From: Candidatus Aphodovivens avistercoris
GTDB lineage: Bacteria; Actinomycetota; Coriobacteriia; Coriobacteriales; Eggerthellaceae
Direction: 5' to 3'
DNA: 64,000 nucleotides
Assembly: GCA_018710945.1 (NCBI GenBank)
Contig: DVIW01000039.1
Span: 1-64,000, forward strand
The position numbers and the translations under genes are program-made. Positions 24,014-36,519 of the stretch are shown here, piece by piece. Under the pieces are notes generated by a model, which was given only the letters and a program-made list of their open reading frames with translations, ran no database searches and was not told the origin of the DNA. Numbering within the stretch: the first letter of the stretch is position 1; each line of letters starts with the position of its first letter.

Positions 24014-25069
24014 GTGCCCGAACGGAAACGGCGCCGCCTGACGGCGGCGATGCTGGCGCTGGCTCTGGCGCTGCTCGCCTGCCTGGGAGCGACGGGCTGC
24101 GAAAGCGCCGCGACGACGGCGCAGCCCGGGGCGGCCGAGCAGCAGGCCACGACACAGCAAGCACAGGAGGCGCAAGAGGCGCCCGCCGCAAGCGGCAGTC
24201 CCGCGACGGAGGCCGTCGTCGTCCCCCTCGACTCCGCGGACGGCAGCGCGGCCGACGCGGCGGCCGCCATCGCCGACCGATCGTTTCTCGACCAGGGCAA
24301 CGGCTACGAGTCCGCCGTCGAGCAGCCCGCCGCAGATGACGACGGGGAGCCCTCGTTCACGGAAGCCGAGCTGGACTACGCGCAGCAGAATCCCGGCTAC
24401 GAGTCGTACAGCCCGCTTGACGGCGCGGGCCGCTGCGGCGCCGCCACCGCCTGCTTGGGACCCGAGACGATGCCCGCCGACGGCGAGGAGCGCGGCGACA
24501 TATCGTCGGTGAAGCCCACCGGGTGGGAGCAGGCCTACTACGACAGCATCGCCGGCGAGGCGCTGTGGAACCGCTGCCATTTGATCGCCTGGTCGCTGGC
24601 TGACGAGAACGCCAACGAGCGCAACCTGGTCACGGGCACGCGCAGCATGAACGCCGACGGGATGCTGCCCTACGAGGAAGAGGTGGCCGGCTACATCGAC
24701 GACACCGGCAACCACGTGCTCTACCGCGCCACGCCGCTGTTCGAGGGCTCCGAAGCGGTGTGCCGGGGCGTCGTGCTGGAGGCGCGCTCGCTTGAGGACG
24801 GGGGCGCGGGCATCGCCTTCGCCGTGCTCTGCGTGAACGCCCAGCCCGGCGTCGCCATCGACTACGAGACGGGGGAAAGCCACGCCGAGGGGCAGCCGGC
24901 CCCTTCCGAGCCGCGCGCGTTCGTGCTGAACACCTCGTCGAAGAAGTTCCACCTGCCCGAGTGCGAGTCGGTGGGCGACATGGCGAAGAAGAACCGCCAA
25001 GACGTCACCGCCAGCCGCGACGAGCTGATCGAGCAGGGCTACGAGCCCTGCGGCTCCTGCCGCCCGTAG
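24014..25069 (+). CDS. secreted lipoprotein DNA/RNA non-specific endonuclease
   Basis: 351 aa. The N-terminus has basic residues, a hydrophobic core (MLALALALLACLGA) and a lipobox-like ATGC, so it is probably a lipid-anchored exported protein; a disordered Ala/Gln/Glu linker follows. The nuclease domain resembles streptococcal EndA: WNRCHLIAWSL supplies the general-base His189, and ERNLVTGTRSMN supplies the metal-site Asn. The C-terminal ~45 aa (FHLPECESV ... YEPCGSCRP) form a small CxxC-type domain often attached to such nucleases. A GTG start at 24014 is chosen from AAAGGA 8 bp upstream. Likely roles are nutrient nucleic-acid degradation or DNA uptake. Confidence 0.85.
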   Translation: MPERKRRRLTAAMLALALALLACLGATGCESAATTAQPGAAEQQATTQQAQEAQEAPAASGSPATEAVVVPLDSADGSAADAAAAIADRSFLDQGNGYESAVEQPAADDDGEPSFTEAELDYAQQNPGYESYSPLDGAGRCGAATACLGPETMPADGEERGDISSVKPTGWEQAYYDSIAGEALWNRCHLIAWSLADENANERNLVTGTRSMNADGMLPYEEEVAGYIDDTGNHVLYRATPLFEGSEAVCRGVVLEARSLEDGGAGIAFAVLCVNAQPGVAIDYETGESHAEGQPAPSEPRAFVLNTSSKKFHLPECESVGDMAKKNRQDVTASRDELIEQGYEPCGSCRP

Positions 25070-25211
25070 GCTGCTGACCGCAAGCCGCCGGCAACGTTGC
25101 CGCTGCGCCGCCGTGCCGCCCCAGCGCAGGCGCGCAACAAGCGCCGCGCGGCCGAATCGGCCGCCAGCCGCAGAAGCGCCCTTCGACACGCGACGCAAAG
25201 CGACGAGCAAC

Positions 25212-25217
25212 TACAAT
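25212..25217 (+). promoter_or_regulatory. possible -10 box for the MBL hydrolase and dtd
   Basis: TACAAT in the CTACAATGG context shared with the ppx and rubrerythrin promoters, 77 bp before the start codon. No -35 hexamer at the right spacing. Confidence 0.35.
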
Positions 25218-25293
25218 GGAAGCCAGCGGAAGCGGATGCGCCGGCCCGCACGGCGCGCACCCGCCTGCGCAACCCCGAACCAAGGAGAAGCCC

Positions 25294-25953
25294 ATGTCCC
25301 AGCATGAACCGTTCAGCAACGTGCGCGTGCTCACCCACAGCGCCATCCGCATGGAGTCCGAGTACGGCGCCGTGCTCTACTTCGACCCGTTCGACCTTGC
25401 GGAAGAGTTCCACGACGCCGACGCGGTGGTCATCACGCACTCCCACTACGACCACCTCTCGCCCGCCGACATCGCGAAAGTCGCCAAGGAGGGCACGCTG
25501 CTCATCGCCCCCGAAAGCTGCGCTGCGGAAGTTGCGCCGCTGGGGATGCCCGTCATCACGCTGGCCGCGGGCGAGGCGACCTCCGTCAAGGGCAACGTCG
25601 TGCACGCCGTTCCCGCCTACAACGTCGAGCCGGAGCGTCTGGGCTTCCATCCCAAAGAGAACGGCTGGCTGGGGTATCTGCTGGTGATGGATGACATCAC
25701 CTACTACATCGCCGGCGACACCGACCAGAACCCCGACAACGAGGGCCTGCGCTGCGACGTGGCGCTGATCCCCATCGGCGGCACGTACACCATGGACGCC
25801 GCGCAGGCTGCCGCGTTCGCCAACAAGCTGCGCCCGCGCATCGTCATCCCCACCCACTACGGCACCGCCGTGGGCCCCAAGGAGGCGGTCGACGCGTTCG
25901 AGCCGCTGGTCGATAAGCGCATCGAGGTCATGCGCAAGATGGAGTGGCGCTAG
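25294..25953 (+). CDS. metallo-beta-lactamase-fold hydrolase (UPF0173-like)
   Basis: 219 aa, cytosolic. The di-metal motif THSHYDHLS (HxHxDH) is near residue 49; AGDTDQ and the later THYG provide the remaining ligands. Family members are broadly annotated as metal-dependent hydrolases; the E. coli relative UlaG acts on L-ascorbate-6-phosphate lactone, but no ula context is seen here. AAGGAG lies 6 bp before the ATG. It ends directly before the dtd ATG, so the two are translationally coupled. Substrate unknown. Confidence 0.85.
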   Translation: MSQHEPFSNVRVLTHSAIRMESEYGAVLYFDPFDLAEEFHDADAVVITHSHYDHLSPADIAKVAKEGTLLIAPESCAAEVAPLGMPVITLAAGEATSVKGNVVHAVPAYNVEPERLGFHPKENGWLGYLLVMDDITYYIAGDTDQNPDNEGLRCDVALIPIGGTYTMDAAQAAAFANKLRPRIVIPTHYGTAVGPKEAVDAFEPLVDKRIEVMRKMEWR

Positions 25954-26400
25954 ATGCGCGCCCTTGTCCAGTGCGTGTCTGAAGCCCAGGTGAGCGTGGA
26001 GGGCTCCGTCATCGGGCGCATTGGGAAGGGATTCCTTGTCCTGCTTGGCGTGGGCGCCGGCGACACCGAGGCGCAGGCGGAGAAGCTCTGGCGCAAGATC
26101 GCGCGCATGCGCGTGTTCGAGGACGCCCAGGGCAAGACTAATCTGTCGCTGGCCGACGTGGGCGGGGATGTGCTGGTAGTGTCGCAGTTCACGCTCTACG
26201 CCAACTGCAGGAAGGGCAACCGCCCTTCGTTCACCGACGCCGCGCCGCCCGATGAGGCCCGCCGCCTCTACGAGCGCTTCTGCATGCTGGCCCGCGCCGA
26301 CGTGCCCCGCGTCGAGCAAGGCGCGTTCGGCGCGATGATGGACGTGAGCCTGGTGAACCACGGCCCGTTCACGGTATGGCTCGACACCGACGCGCTGTAG
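25954..26400 (+). CDS. dtd: D-aminoacyl-tRNA deacylase
   Basis: Removes D-amino acids (and glycine from mischarged tRNA-Ala) from tRNA. 148 aa, standard length. [15 protein letters not shown] starts the fold; SQFTLYA holds the catalytic-site strand, and [11 protein letters not shown] contains the Gly-cisPro motif (GP) that excludes L-amino acids. The start codon follows the hydrolase stop with no gap. A strong hairpin follows. Confidence 0.93.
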   Translation: MRALVQCVSEAQVSVEGSVIGRIGKGFLVLLGVGAGDTEAQAEKLWRKIARMRVFEDAQGKTNLSLADVGGDVLVVSQFTLYANCRKGNRPSFTDAAPPDEARRLYERFCMLARADVPRVEQGAFGAMMDVSLVNHGPFTVWLDTDAL

Positions 26401-26406
26401 GATCCT

Positions 26407-26435
26407 GCAGGGAAGGCCCCGGGGGTCTTCCCTGC
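26407..26435 (+). terminator. hairpin after dtd
   Basis: GCAGGGAAG (26407-26415) pairs with CTTCCCTGC (26427-26435), with an inner CCCC/GGGG pairing. There is no U-tract, so it may be a terminator or only a 3'-end stabiliser. Confidence 0.45.
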
Positions 26436-26571
26436 CGCCGCTCGCCCGGCCGCGAATCCGCCCGTGCGACGCACGCCGACGCGCGCCCTCCGCCGCACGA
26501 AAGCCAAAGGGCGAGCCAGCACGCGCATGCCAACCTGAGGGAAAAGGCCGGCATGCGCGGAAGGAGCCTTC

Positions 26572-26970
26572 ATGACGGATTCGCCGCTGCTCTCGACCGG
26601 CGAATTCGCGCGCATGTGCTGCGTCAGCCGGGAGCTTCTGGTCCATTACGACAAGATCGGCCTGCTCAAGCCGAAAAAGGTCGAAGGGAACGGCTACCGC
26701 TACTACTCGCTGCGGCAGCTGTACCTCTTCGACGTGATCCGCTTCTTCATCGACACGGGCATGTCCACCAAGGAAGTGCGCGACTACCTGGAGAACCGCT
26801 CGACGGACCTCTTCTTGGACACCATCCAGGAAAGCATCGACGCGCTGGGCCGCCAACGCGACCTGCTGACGGCGCGCATCGGCATGATGGAGAAGATGCG
26901 CTACCTCACCCAGCGCGCGGCCAGCTTTCCCAAGGGGAAGGCGAAGCTGGCGTTCTGGGACGAAACGTGA
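26572..26970 (+). CDS. MerR family transcriptional regulator
   Basis: 132 aa. The N-terminal winged helix-turn-helix is typical: LSTGEFARMCCVSRELLVHY, DKIGLLKPKKV, YRYYSLRQLYLF; a dimerisation coiled coil follows. It is too short for a separate effector domain, although the last ~15 aa are basic. AAGGAG precedes the ATG. It lies between dtd and the convergent acs gene, so no target is suggested by context; autoregulation is usual in the family. Confidence 0.85.
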   Translation: MTDSPLLSTGEFARMCCVSRELLVHYDKIGLLKPKKVEGNGYRYYSLRQLYLFDVIRFFIDTGMSTKEVRDYLENRSTDLFLDTIQESIDALGRQRDLLTARIGMMEKMRYLTQRAASFPKGKAKLAFWDET

Positions 26971-26998
26971 CCGGCGTGGTGGGCAGCCACAGACGCGA

Positions 26999-27028
26999 AA
27001 GCCGCCGCATCGCAGGATGCAGCGGCTT
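26999..27028. terminator. bidirectional terminator between MerR gene and acs
   Basis: AAGCCGC (26999-27005) pairs with GCGGCTT (27022-27028), with an inner GCATC/GATGC pair. On the minus strand it is followed by TTCG, on the plus strand by CGGAAAG. It serves the convergent genes on both sides. Confidence 0.55.
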
Positions 27029-27048
27029 CGGAAAGAAGGAGCAGCGCG

Positions 27049-29043
<1,995 letters not shown>

Positions 29044-29170
29044 GGAAACCTCCTTTGACGGGACGCGCCTGCGCGCAGGGGCGCGGCGGCGGGCGGACAG
29101 GACGACGAAAGGGAAAGCACCGGGGCGTCAGTGGGAGAGGAAAAGGACGCCCCGAGCACGCAAGGGGTCG

Positions 29171-29848
29171 TCAGGCGACGTTGTCGCAACGCGCCCGGCC
29201 GATGAGGGTGATCGCCCGCACCGGAAACGGCTGCAGCGCGGAGGGAAGGAACTGCTCGGGCCGGCAGGCGCGCAGGCAACCCGCCAGATCGGGCCGGTAA
29301 TGCGCAAGCTGCGCGAACGCGTCCTCCACCAGCACTTCCTCGTGGATGCCGACGCAGCTGTACGACGCCGCGCACAAAGCGTCGGCCACGGCGGCGTCGC
29401 TGCGGGCACACCAGTCGAAGCCGGCGGCGTCCATCAGCACCACCGCCCAGGGAAGCAGCGCGCCCTCACGCAGACAGGGAACCAGGCGCTCAAGCTGCGC
29501 GGTCGCAAGCGGCGCGTCCTGCTGCACGGCGTCAAGGCGCTGAAGGGCGTCGCGGCGGGCGGGGATGCGCACGGCGCTCAACGCGATGTCAATCAGGAGC
29601 TCGGCGTCGTCGAGGCGCGAGACGAGGGCGATCTGGACGGCGCGGGAGGCTTCGTCGCCTTCCACCACCGCAAGCAGTCCCTCGCGGAACAGGCCGGCGG
29701 CGGTGCGGGTCGGCTTCTCGCCGCGCAGGCGGCGTGTTTGCCGCTGCGGGCGGTCGCGTTTCAGGGTATCGGTCGGTGAGCGGCGCAGGGCGGCGAAAAG
29801 CCCGTCTCTCGCGGAAGCGGGCTCGGAAGGGAAACGGAGGGCAGACAC
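29171..29848 (-). CDS. unrecognised soluble protein
   Basis: About 225 aa from a GTG at 29848, preceded by GAAGGGCGGGGAAG; the start is uncertain, and the open frame extends further up into the neighbouring gene. The first ~60 aa are basic, the rest predicted helical and acidic/aliphatic (REGLLAVVEGDEASRA, LVSRLDDAELLIDIAL). Third codon positions are strongly G/C as in the neighbours, which argues for real coding. No signal peptide, membrane segment or catalytic motif was recognised. It lies between the enolase-superfamily gene (91 bp) and acs (127 bp), all on -. Confidence 0.5.
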   Translation of the reverse strand: MSALRFPSEPASARDGLFAALRRSPTDTLKRDRPQRQTRRLRGEKPTRTAAGLFREGLLAVVEGDEASRAVQIALVSRLDDAELLIDIALSAVRIPARRDALQRLDAVQQDAPLATAQLERLVPCLREGALLPWAVVLMDAAGFDWCARSDAAVADALCAASYSCVGIHEEVLVEDAFAQLAHYRPDLAGCLRACRPEQFLPSALQPFPVRAITLIGRARCDNVA

Positions 29849-29939
29849 CTTCCCCGCCCTTCCGTTCCGACAGGAGCGGGGCCGACCGCCTCCACAGCAG
29901 CCGGCCTTCCCTGCCGCAAACCGAGGCCGTGCTTTCGCC

Positions 29940-31043
29940 CTACAGCTCCACGGTGTACTTCGCCACGGCGTCCTCGTCAAGCGTCACGCCAAGGCCGGGG
30001 CCGTCCGGTGCGAACAGGCGGCCGTCCTCGAAGCGCAGCGACTCGTTGATGAGGCTCGGGCGGCCCTCCTGCTCGAAGTCCATGAATTCGCAGGGGTACT
30101 CGAACGCCTTCATGCCGCAGGCCATATGCACGATGGCGGTCATGCCCAGGTCGCTCTCCGACTGGCTGCCGATCATCATCGGGCGCTGGAATGCCTCGCA
30201 CAGCGACGCGATCTTGCGGCCGTAGGTGAAGCCCGCGCGCGGGATCTTGATCATGAGGATGGACAGCGCGTCGATGTCGATCTGGTGCGCGATGTCGCCG
30301 ATGGTGAAGTTGCTCTCGTCGCCCGTGATGGGGATGTCGATGGCGTGGGCGAGGCGCACGCGGTCGCGCTCGTTGTGCGCGTCGATGGGCTCCTCGAAGT
30401 AGTCGAGCTCGCCGCGCGTGGCGTCGTACACCTTCTTCGCGCCGAAGTAGGTGTACAGCTGGTTGCCGTCGATGTAGAGCTTCGTGTCGGGCGTGACCAC
30501 CTCGCGCAGCAGGTGGATGCGGCGGATGTCGGCGTCGGGGTCGGCGCCGCCCTTCACCTTGAACGCGCGGTAGCCGCGCTCGTTGAGCTCGCGCGCTTGC
30601 TGGGCCAGCACCTCGTCGGTGGACAGCCACAGGATGCGGCTCGGCGCGATGCTCTCGCGGTAGCCGCCGAGCAGCTTGTGGATGGGCTGGCCGCACGCCT
30701 TGCCGATGATGTCCCACAGCGCCACGTCGATGCCGCCCTTGGCCGCCAGGTTGCTCTTGATGAAGCCCATCTTCTCGTGGATCTTCTCGGTGTCGAAGGG
30801 GTCCATCCCCACGATGAGCGGGGCCAGGTGCTCGTTGATCACGTGCACCATGCCCACCTGCGTCTCGCCGTAAATGTTCTCGCGCGGGATGGCCTCGGCG
30901 ATGCCCTCTATCCCATCGTCGGTCATGATGCGCACGAGCACGTGCGACTGGGCGGTCATGCGCCCGGTGGCCCACTCCATCACATGGGGCAGGGGCAGCT
31001 TGACGGGGATCGCCTTCACGCTTTGGATCTTCATGGAGCTCAT
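29940..31043 (-). CDS. mandelate racemase/muconate lactonizing family enzyme (enolase superfamily)
   Basis: 367 aa. N-terminal capping domain followed by the TIM barrel: FKVKGGADP contains the KxK acid/base pair, YIDGNQ, YFEEPID and ITGDES supply the three Mg ligands (Asp, Glu, Asp/Glu), then LMIKIPRAGG-type Lys and a C-terminal IGSQSESDLG. That ligand order is typical of the MLE subgroup. The reaction (cycloisomerisation, racemisation, epimerisation or dehydration) cannot be fixed. Two ATGs 9 bp apart (31043, 31034) are possible; AAAGG lies before the first. No aromatic-degradation genes are adjacent. Confidence 0.85.
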   Translation of the reverse strand: MSSMKIQSVKAIPVKLPLPHVMEWATGRMTAQSHVLVRIMTDDGIEGIAEAIPRENIYGETQVGMVHVINEHLAPLIVGMDPFDTEKIHEKMGFIKSNLAAKGGIDVALWDIIGKACGQPIHKLLGGYRESIAPSRILWLSTDEVLAQQARELNERGYRAFKVKGGADPDADIRRIHLLREVVTPDTKLYIDGNQLYTYFGAKKVYDATRGELDYFEEPIDAHNERDRVRLAHAIDIPITGDESNFTIGDIAHQIDIDALSILMIKIPRAGFTYGRKIASLCEAFQRPMMIGSQSESDLGMTAIVHMACGMKAFEYPCEFMDFEQEGRPSLINESLRFEDGRLFAPDGPGLGVTLDEDAVAKYTVEL

Positions 31044-31282
31044 CGCCTTTCGGATGACGGTTGCAGTTGCGCGCGGGCGGAAGGCGGGCGACGGAACCGG
31101 GCAGCCAAACGCTGCAGGAAGCACGCGAGCGGGTTTCGTCCGTGCGGTTTCGTTATACCACTGCGAATCGGCAAGGAAGGCGGCGTTTGCAGGGAAGCGC
31201 CTTTGGGGGAATGGAGGCCTCGCTTTCAAAGTTCGCGTCGAAGCCGCTTCGCCGCCTGCGGCGCTCCAATGACTGCCGTGAA

Positions 31283-31402
31283 GCGTTCCAGCGGTCGCCT
31301 CCTCCGCAGCCGATGCTCAGCCGCCGTACCGCCCACCGTGCGGCGTTCCAGCAGTCGCCTCCCCCATAGCCTTAGGCAGCCGCCATGCCGTCCACCGCGC
31401 AA
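31283..31402. repeat. 60-bp tandem repeat, two units
   Basis: Units 31283-31342 and 31343-31402 share GCGTTCCAGC, GTCGCCTCC, AGCC, CAGCCGCC and CCACCG in the same order and spacing; a shorter related piece lies just upstream (GCGCTCCAATGACTGCC at 31261). It sits in the 594-bp gap between the enolase-superfamily gene and the distal end of the CRISPR array. No gene is visible in that gap. Confidence 0.65.
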
Positions 31403-31637
31403 CCGCCGACGGATCCGCGTCCGTTTCGCTCGTTCGAAGGGCACTCAGACGCGCGAAACGGACGACAATGCGTCAAAGCGCGTGTCGTAGGCCGCGGGAA
31501 GAGCGATCTTCGAGCCCGTTCAGCATGCATCTTTGGATTCACGATTGATTCACCCGCAGGCAGAATCCCCCATCTGTACCTTCTGCAAGACAGGCGGATT
31601 GCGGGAAACACGCGACCCCGCAACAACAGATTTCATT

Positions 31638-34600
31638 ATTTCAATCCTTACAACCGTCGATAGGTATGACTTTTCGCGCCGCCTCAAAGCTCGCCAGCCG
31701 TCTTATTTCAATCCACGTTCCCCTTGCGGGGAACGACCACCGTCACAGCCTCGCACGAAACCTCGGTTGGATTTCAATCCACGTTCCCCTTGCGGGGAAC
31801 GACCCTCGACGTCGAGATAGTTCCCCGAACTGTTCACATTTCAACCCACGCTCCCCTTGCGGGGAGCGACCTCCGGCATCGAGGAGGGCGAGACGCCAAC
31901 ATTCGAATTTCAACCCACGCTCCCCTTGCGGGGAGCGACGCGCGCCGCGCTCGTCGCGGAGGTCGCCGCAGAATTTCAACCCACGCTCCCCTTGCGGGGA
32001 GCGACGGCTGCATGAAGGGCAACTCTTTAAGCCTGTTCTATTTCAACCCACGCTCCCCTTGCGGGGAGCGACTCGGCGGCGTCGATGCGGGTGCCGCCCG
32101 TCTGATTTCAACCCACGCTCCCCTTGCGGGGAGCGACCTTTCATGTCCTCTCCAATCAGTCGGTTTTTCTGGATTTCAACCCACGCTCCCCTTGCGGGGA
32201 GCGACGGCATGTGGTCGTATGCTCTCAGCAGCCCCGCCTGTATTTCAACCCACGCTCCCCTTGCGGGGAGCGACGAGAAGGCGGGGATTCAGCTCCGCCT
32301 TTAGCTTAATTTCAACCCACGCTCCCCTTGCGGGGAGCGACATCCTCGTCGTAGGGCAGAAACTTCGCGCCGAAATTTCAACCCACGCTCCCCTTGCGGG
32401 GAGCGACGGTGCACGCCGATGTAGCCGGTCGCGTCGGTCGTATTTCAACCCACGCTCCCCTTGCGGGGAGCGACAAGGCCATGAGGAAAGCTCACGGCTT
32501 GTCCCAATTTCAACCCACGCTCCCCTTGCGGGGAGCGACTTTGGGAGAGCGTCACGTTGCCGTTGGTGCTGCCGATTTCAACCCACGCTCCCCTTGCGGG
32601 GAGCGACCCATGCATGGTTATAGTATGTTGACGCGGTTAGATTTCAACCCACGCTCCCCTTGCGGGGAGCGACCCAAGTCGTCGGGCGTGGTCTCCCAGC
32701 GCACCAGCAATTTCAACCCACGCTCCCCTTGCGGGGAGCGACATCAGGATACACGCCGTCGGTCATGAGCAGGGCAAAATTTCAACCCACGCTCCCCTTG
32801 CGGGGAGCGACTGAGGGCCTTCGCGCCGGAGTCGTAGTCCGTATAATTTCAACCCACGCTCCCCTTGCGGGGAGCGACCTGTGTTTGAGCCGCCCGTTGA
32901 CGTACCCGCGTTATTTCAACCCACGCTCCCCTTGCGGGGAGCGACCGCCGCACATGGACCCGTCGAGGCGGTAGTCGGTATTTCAACCCACGCTCCCCTT
33001 GCGGGGAGCGACGACCCTCCCGACGCTCCGAATCTCCTGCGGTCGAATTTCAACCCACGCTCCCCTTGCGGGGAGCGACCGTCCTGCTCGACGGCGCGCC
33101 AGCGCCCGTGGACGTATTTCAACCCACGCTCCCCTTGCGGGGAGCGACATCTGGGAGTACGGCGTGTACATCCCCTACACCGAGATTTCAACCCACGCTC
33201 CCCTTGCGGGGAGCGACCGACGGGGCCTTGCCTTTTTCAAGCTGGACTATGATTTCAACCCACGCTCCCCTTGCGGGGAGCGACCCATCGGTGGTTCTGC
33301 CAGGTCTCCCTAGGCACATTTCAACCCACGCTCCCCTTGCGGGGAGCGACCGCAGCTCGCCAAGGCGATACCGGACGCCGTCGAGGTATTTCAACCCACG
33401 CTCCCCTTGCGGGGAGCGACTCGATCCACCCGAACGGCCGCCGCGTGGAGTGGGAATTTCAACCCACGCTCCCCTTGCGGGGAGCGACTGATGTGGGCGG
33501 TGGGATGGTGAGGGACTACGGATTTCAACCCACGCTCCCCTTGCGGGGAGCGACGCGCCGTTCGGCTACCAGTGGGACTTCGGCGTCTTATTTCAACCCA
33601 CGCTCCCCTTGCGGGGAGCGACTCGGTGGTGAGCTTGCTGACGCGCCCGGAGCAGCATTTCAACCCACGCTCCCCTTGCGGGGAGCGACCGCGCTGTTAT
33701 GCCTTTCCGCGATCCCGTGGCAATTTCAACCCACGCTCCCCTTGCGGGGAGCGACTGTGGACGCCGAGACGATGGCGTGCTTCCGCAACTTCGATTTCAA
33801 CCCACGCTCCCCTTGCGGGGAGCGACGTACCAGCCGAGCATGGTGTTCGGGTCGGTATGATTTCAACCCACGCTCCCCTTGCGGGGAGCGACATAGCACC
33901 TGGGATTGCGATCCCCGCGCCCCGTGATTTCAACCCACGCTCCCCTTGCGGGGAGCGACCGCTGTCGCTGTGCCTCGGCGGCCACGAGGTCGAGGATTTC
34001 AACCCACGCTCCCCTTGCGGGGAGCGACCACCCCGAAGTCCTGATGGAAGAGTGGGAGTACGGATTTCAACCCACGCTCCCCTTGCGGGGAGCGACGGGC
34101 CGGTTCCAGACGGGGAGGTGGACTGGCGGTATTTCAACCCACGCTCCCCTTGCGGGGAGCGACCGACATCGACGCGCTGCTCTGGCCTTACGGCGAGGAA
34201 TTTCAACCCACGCTCCCCTTGCGGGGAGCGACGAGCGGTGCACCGACCGCATGAGGCGCGTATGGGCCATTTCAACCCACGCTCCCCTTGCGGGGAGCGA
34301 CAACCCGTTCCGCGACGCCATGGGCTCGGCCTATATGATTTCAACCCACGCTCCCCTTGCGGGGAGCGACTCGACGTCGTGGGGCAGGTCTTCGGGGATC
34401 ACCCCGTCATTTCAACCCACGCTCCCCTTGCGGGGAGCGACCGCCTCCTTTGCAAGCGCGCTACTCCAATTCAGATTTCAACCCACGCTCCCCTTGCGGG
34501 GAGCGACTGCGACAACCCGAACGTGACCGATGCTGAAATATTTCAACCCACGCTCCCCTTGCGGGGAGCGACCGGACGGCAGGACAGACATTGCTAATGT

Positions 34601-36519
34601 GGTCGGATTTCAACCCACGCTCCCCTTGCGGGGAGCGACGTTAGGGAAGCGGCGAAAGAGCGAAGTGAGAGATTTCAACCCACGCTCCCCTTGCGGGGAG
34701 CGACTAAGTTGGTTACTACGCTGGCTCTTCAAGAGTCGATTTCAACCCACGCTCCCCTTGCGGGGAGCGACGCAAAGCACCGGAGCTAGCTAAACTGGCA
34801 AAGATTTCAACCCACGCTCCCCTTGCGGGGAGCGACTAAGATCAAGTACGCTCGCGATGACAAGGAGAAGATTTCAACCCACGCTCCCCTTGCGGGGAGC
34901 GACGCATTGCTTCGACCAACTGCGGAACAAAATCCTGATTTCAACCCACGCTCCCCTTGCGGGGAGCGACGTCGGTTCCAAAGCGGATTTGGACGACATG
35001 TCGATTTCAACCCACGCTCCCCTTGCGGGGAGCGACCAATTCCAGAAGATGACGAAACATCCATCTGCCTGATTTCAACCCACGCTCCCCTTGCGGGGAG
35101 CGACCCAGACAAGATCCTTAGTGCAATTGGCAATCTTGATTTCAACCCACGCTCCCCTTGCGGGGAGCGACTCGTGCTGGTGCTGTCCGTTTTCGAGGAT
35201 AGGGATTTCAACCCACGCTCCCCTTGCGGGGAGCGACGGAGGCGCGCGAGAACGTCGAGCGCATCAAGTTAATTTCAACCCACGCTCCCCTTGCGGGGAG
35301 CGACTTGGCGGTGAGGGTCGGGGGATTGCTTCTGCTGGGATTTCAACCCACGCTCCCCTTGCGGGGAGCGACGTGTACGAGGGCGATAACATGACCATCA
35401 GCCAGATTTCAACCCACGCTCCCCTTGCGGGGAGCGACCGTCGACCGGCTTGGAGAAAAGGACGCTATCGAATTTCAACCCACGCTCCCCTTGCGGGGAG
35501 CGACGAGCAGTGCTTTTGCGGCGTTGTCGCAATCGGGCTTATTTCAACCCACGCTCCCCTTGCGGGGAGCGACGCGCTGAACTGCTGGAACTGAGGATTG
35601 TACGGATTGATTTCAACCCACGCTCCCCTTGCGGGGAGCGACTCTCGCCCATCTTCGTGTCGGACGGAAGGCCCATATTTCAACCCACGCTCCCCTTGCG
35701 GGGAGCGACGCAAGGGAAACAGCCGTCTTGGCCTTTTCCATGACATTTCAACCCACGCTCCCCTTGCGGGGAGCGACATATTCACCGGGTCTTATTTGTA
35801 CTTTCGGCCTATTTCAACCCACGCTCCCCTTGCGGGGAGCGACAGAGATCGACGAGCTGAACTTCCAGATTCAGCAATTTCAACCCACGCTCCCCTTGCG
35901 GGGAGCGACGCGACGGTTCCGATCATCGAGCCGATGCCGTCGACATTTCAACCCACGCTCCCCTTGCGGGGAGCGACCGGCGAGGTCGAAATGCTGGCAG
36001 GCGTCGTCCTGAAATTTCAACCCACGCTCCCCTTGCGGGGAGCGACTGCTCCTCGTTCTCCTTTAGGTTCTGATATCCGAATTTCAACCCACGCTCCCCT
36101 TGCGGGGAGCGACGTAGATTATACCACATCGTTAAACTTTCGGTAATAATTTCAACCCACGCTCCCCTTGCGGGGAGCGACGTTGCTTGAGCCTATCGGC
36201 CTTCGCAGTCCGTTCTATTTCAACCCACGCTCCCCTTGCGGGGAGCGACAAGCCCGCCGACCAGTCGCACATCATCTTGAGCATATTTCAACCCACGCTC
36301 CCCTTGCGGGGAGCGACAACTGCTGCAAGCGTAGGTCGCGAATCCTTGTAATTTCAACCCACGCTCCCCTTGCGGGGAGCGACCGAGATCGGGATCGAGC
36401 TTGACGATTCCGGAGTTATTTCAACCCACGCTCCCCTTGCGGGGAGCGACCTACATGGACGCCATAACGGAGTTCATGCGCTCAGAATTTCAACCCACGC
36501 TCCCCTTGCGGGGAGCGAC
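31638..36519 (-). CRISPR. type I-C CRISPR array, 73 repeats by my count
   Basis: 33-bp repeats; on the minus strand each begins GTCGCTCCCCGCAAGGGG and ends AGCGTGGGTTGAAAT, with an 8-bp stem. Spacers are about 33-36 bp. Orientation is set by the 3' GTTGAAAT handle and by degeneration at the low-coordinate end, so the leader is at 36520 and the oldest spacers near 31.7 kb. The terminal unit (31638-31670) is badly decayed. The next two (31705, 31771) carry matched changes on both stem arms (CGTTCCCC / GGGGAACG) that keep the hairpin. Nearly all others are identical, consistent with a recently active array. Transcription runs in the same direction as the cas genes. Confidence 0.98.

Noticed and set aside
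29565-31490. A 641-codon open frame on + across 29.6-31.5 kb
   Set aside because: Antisense to the enolase-superfamily gene, which has complete active-site motifs.
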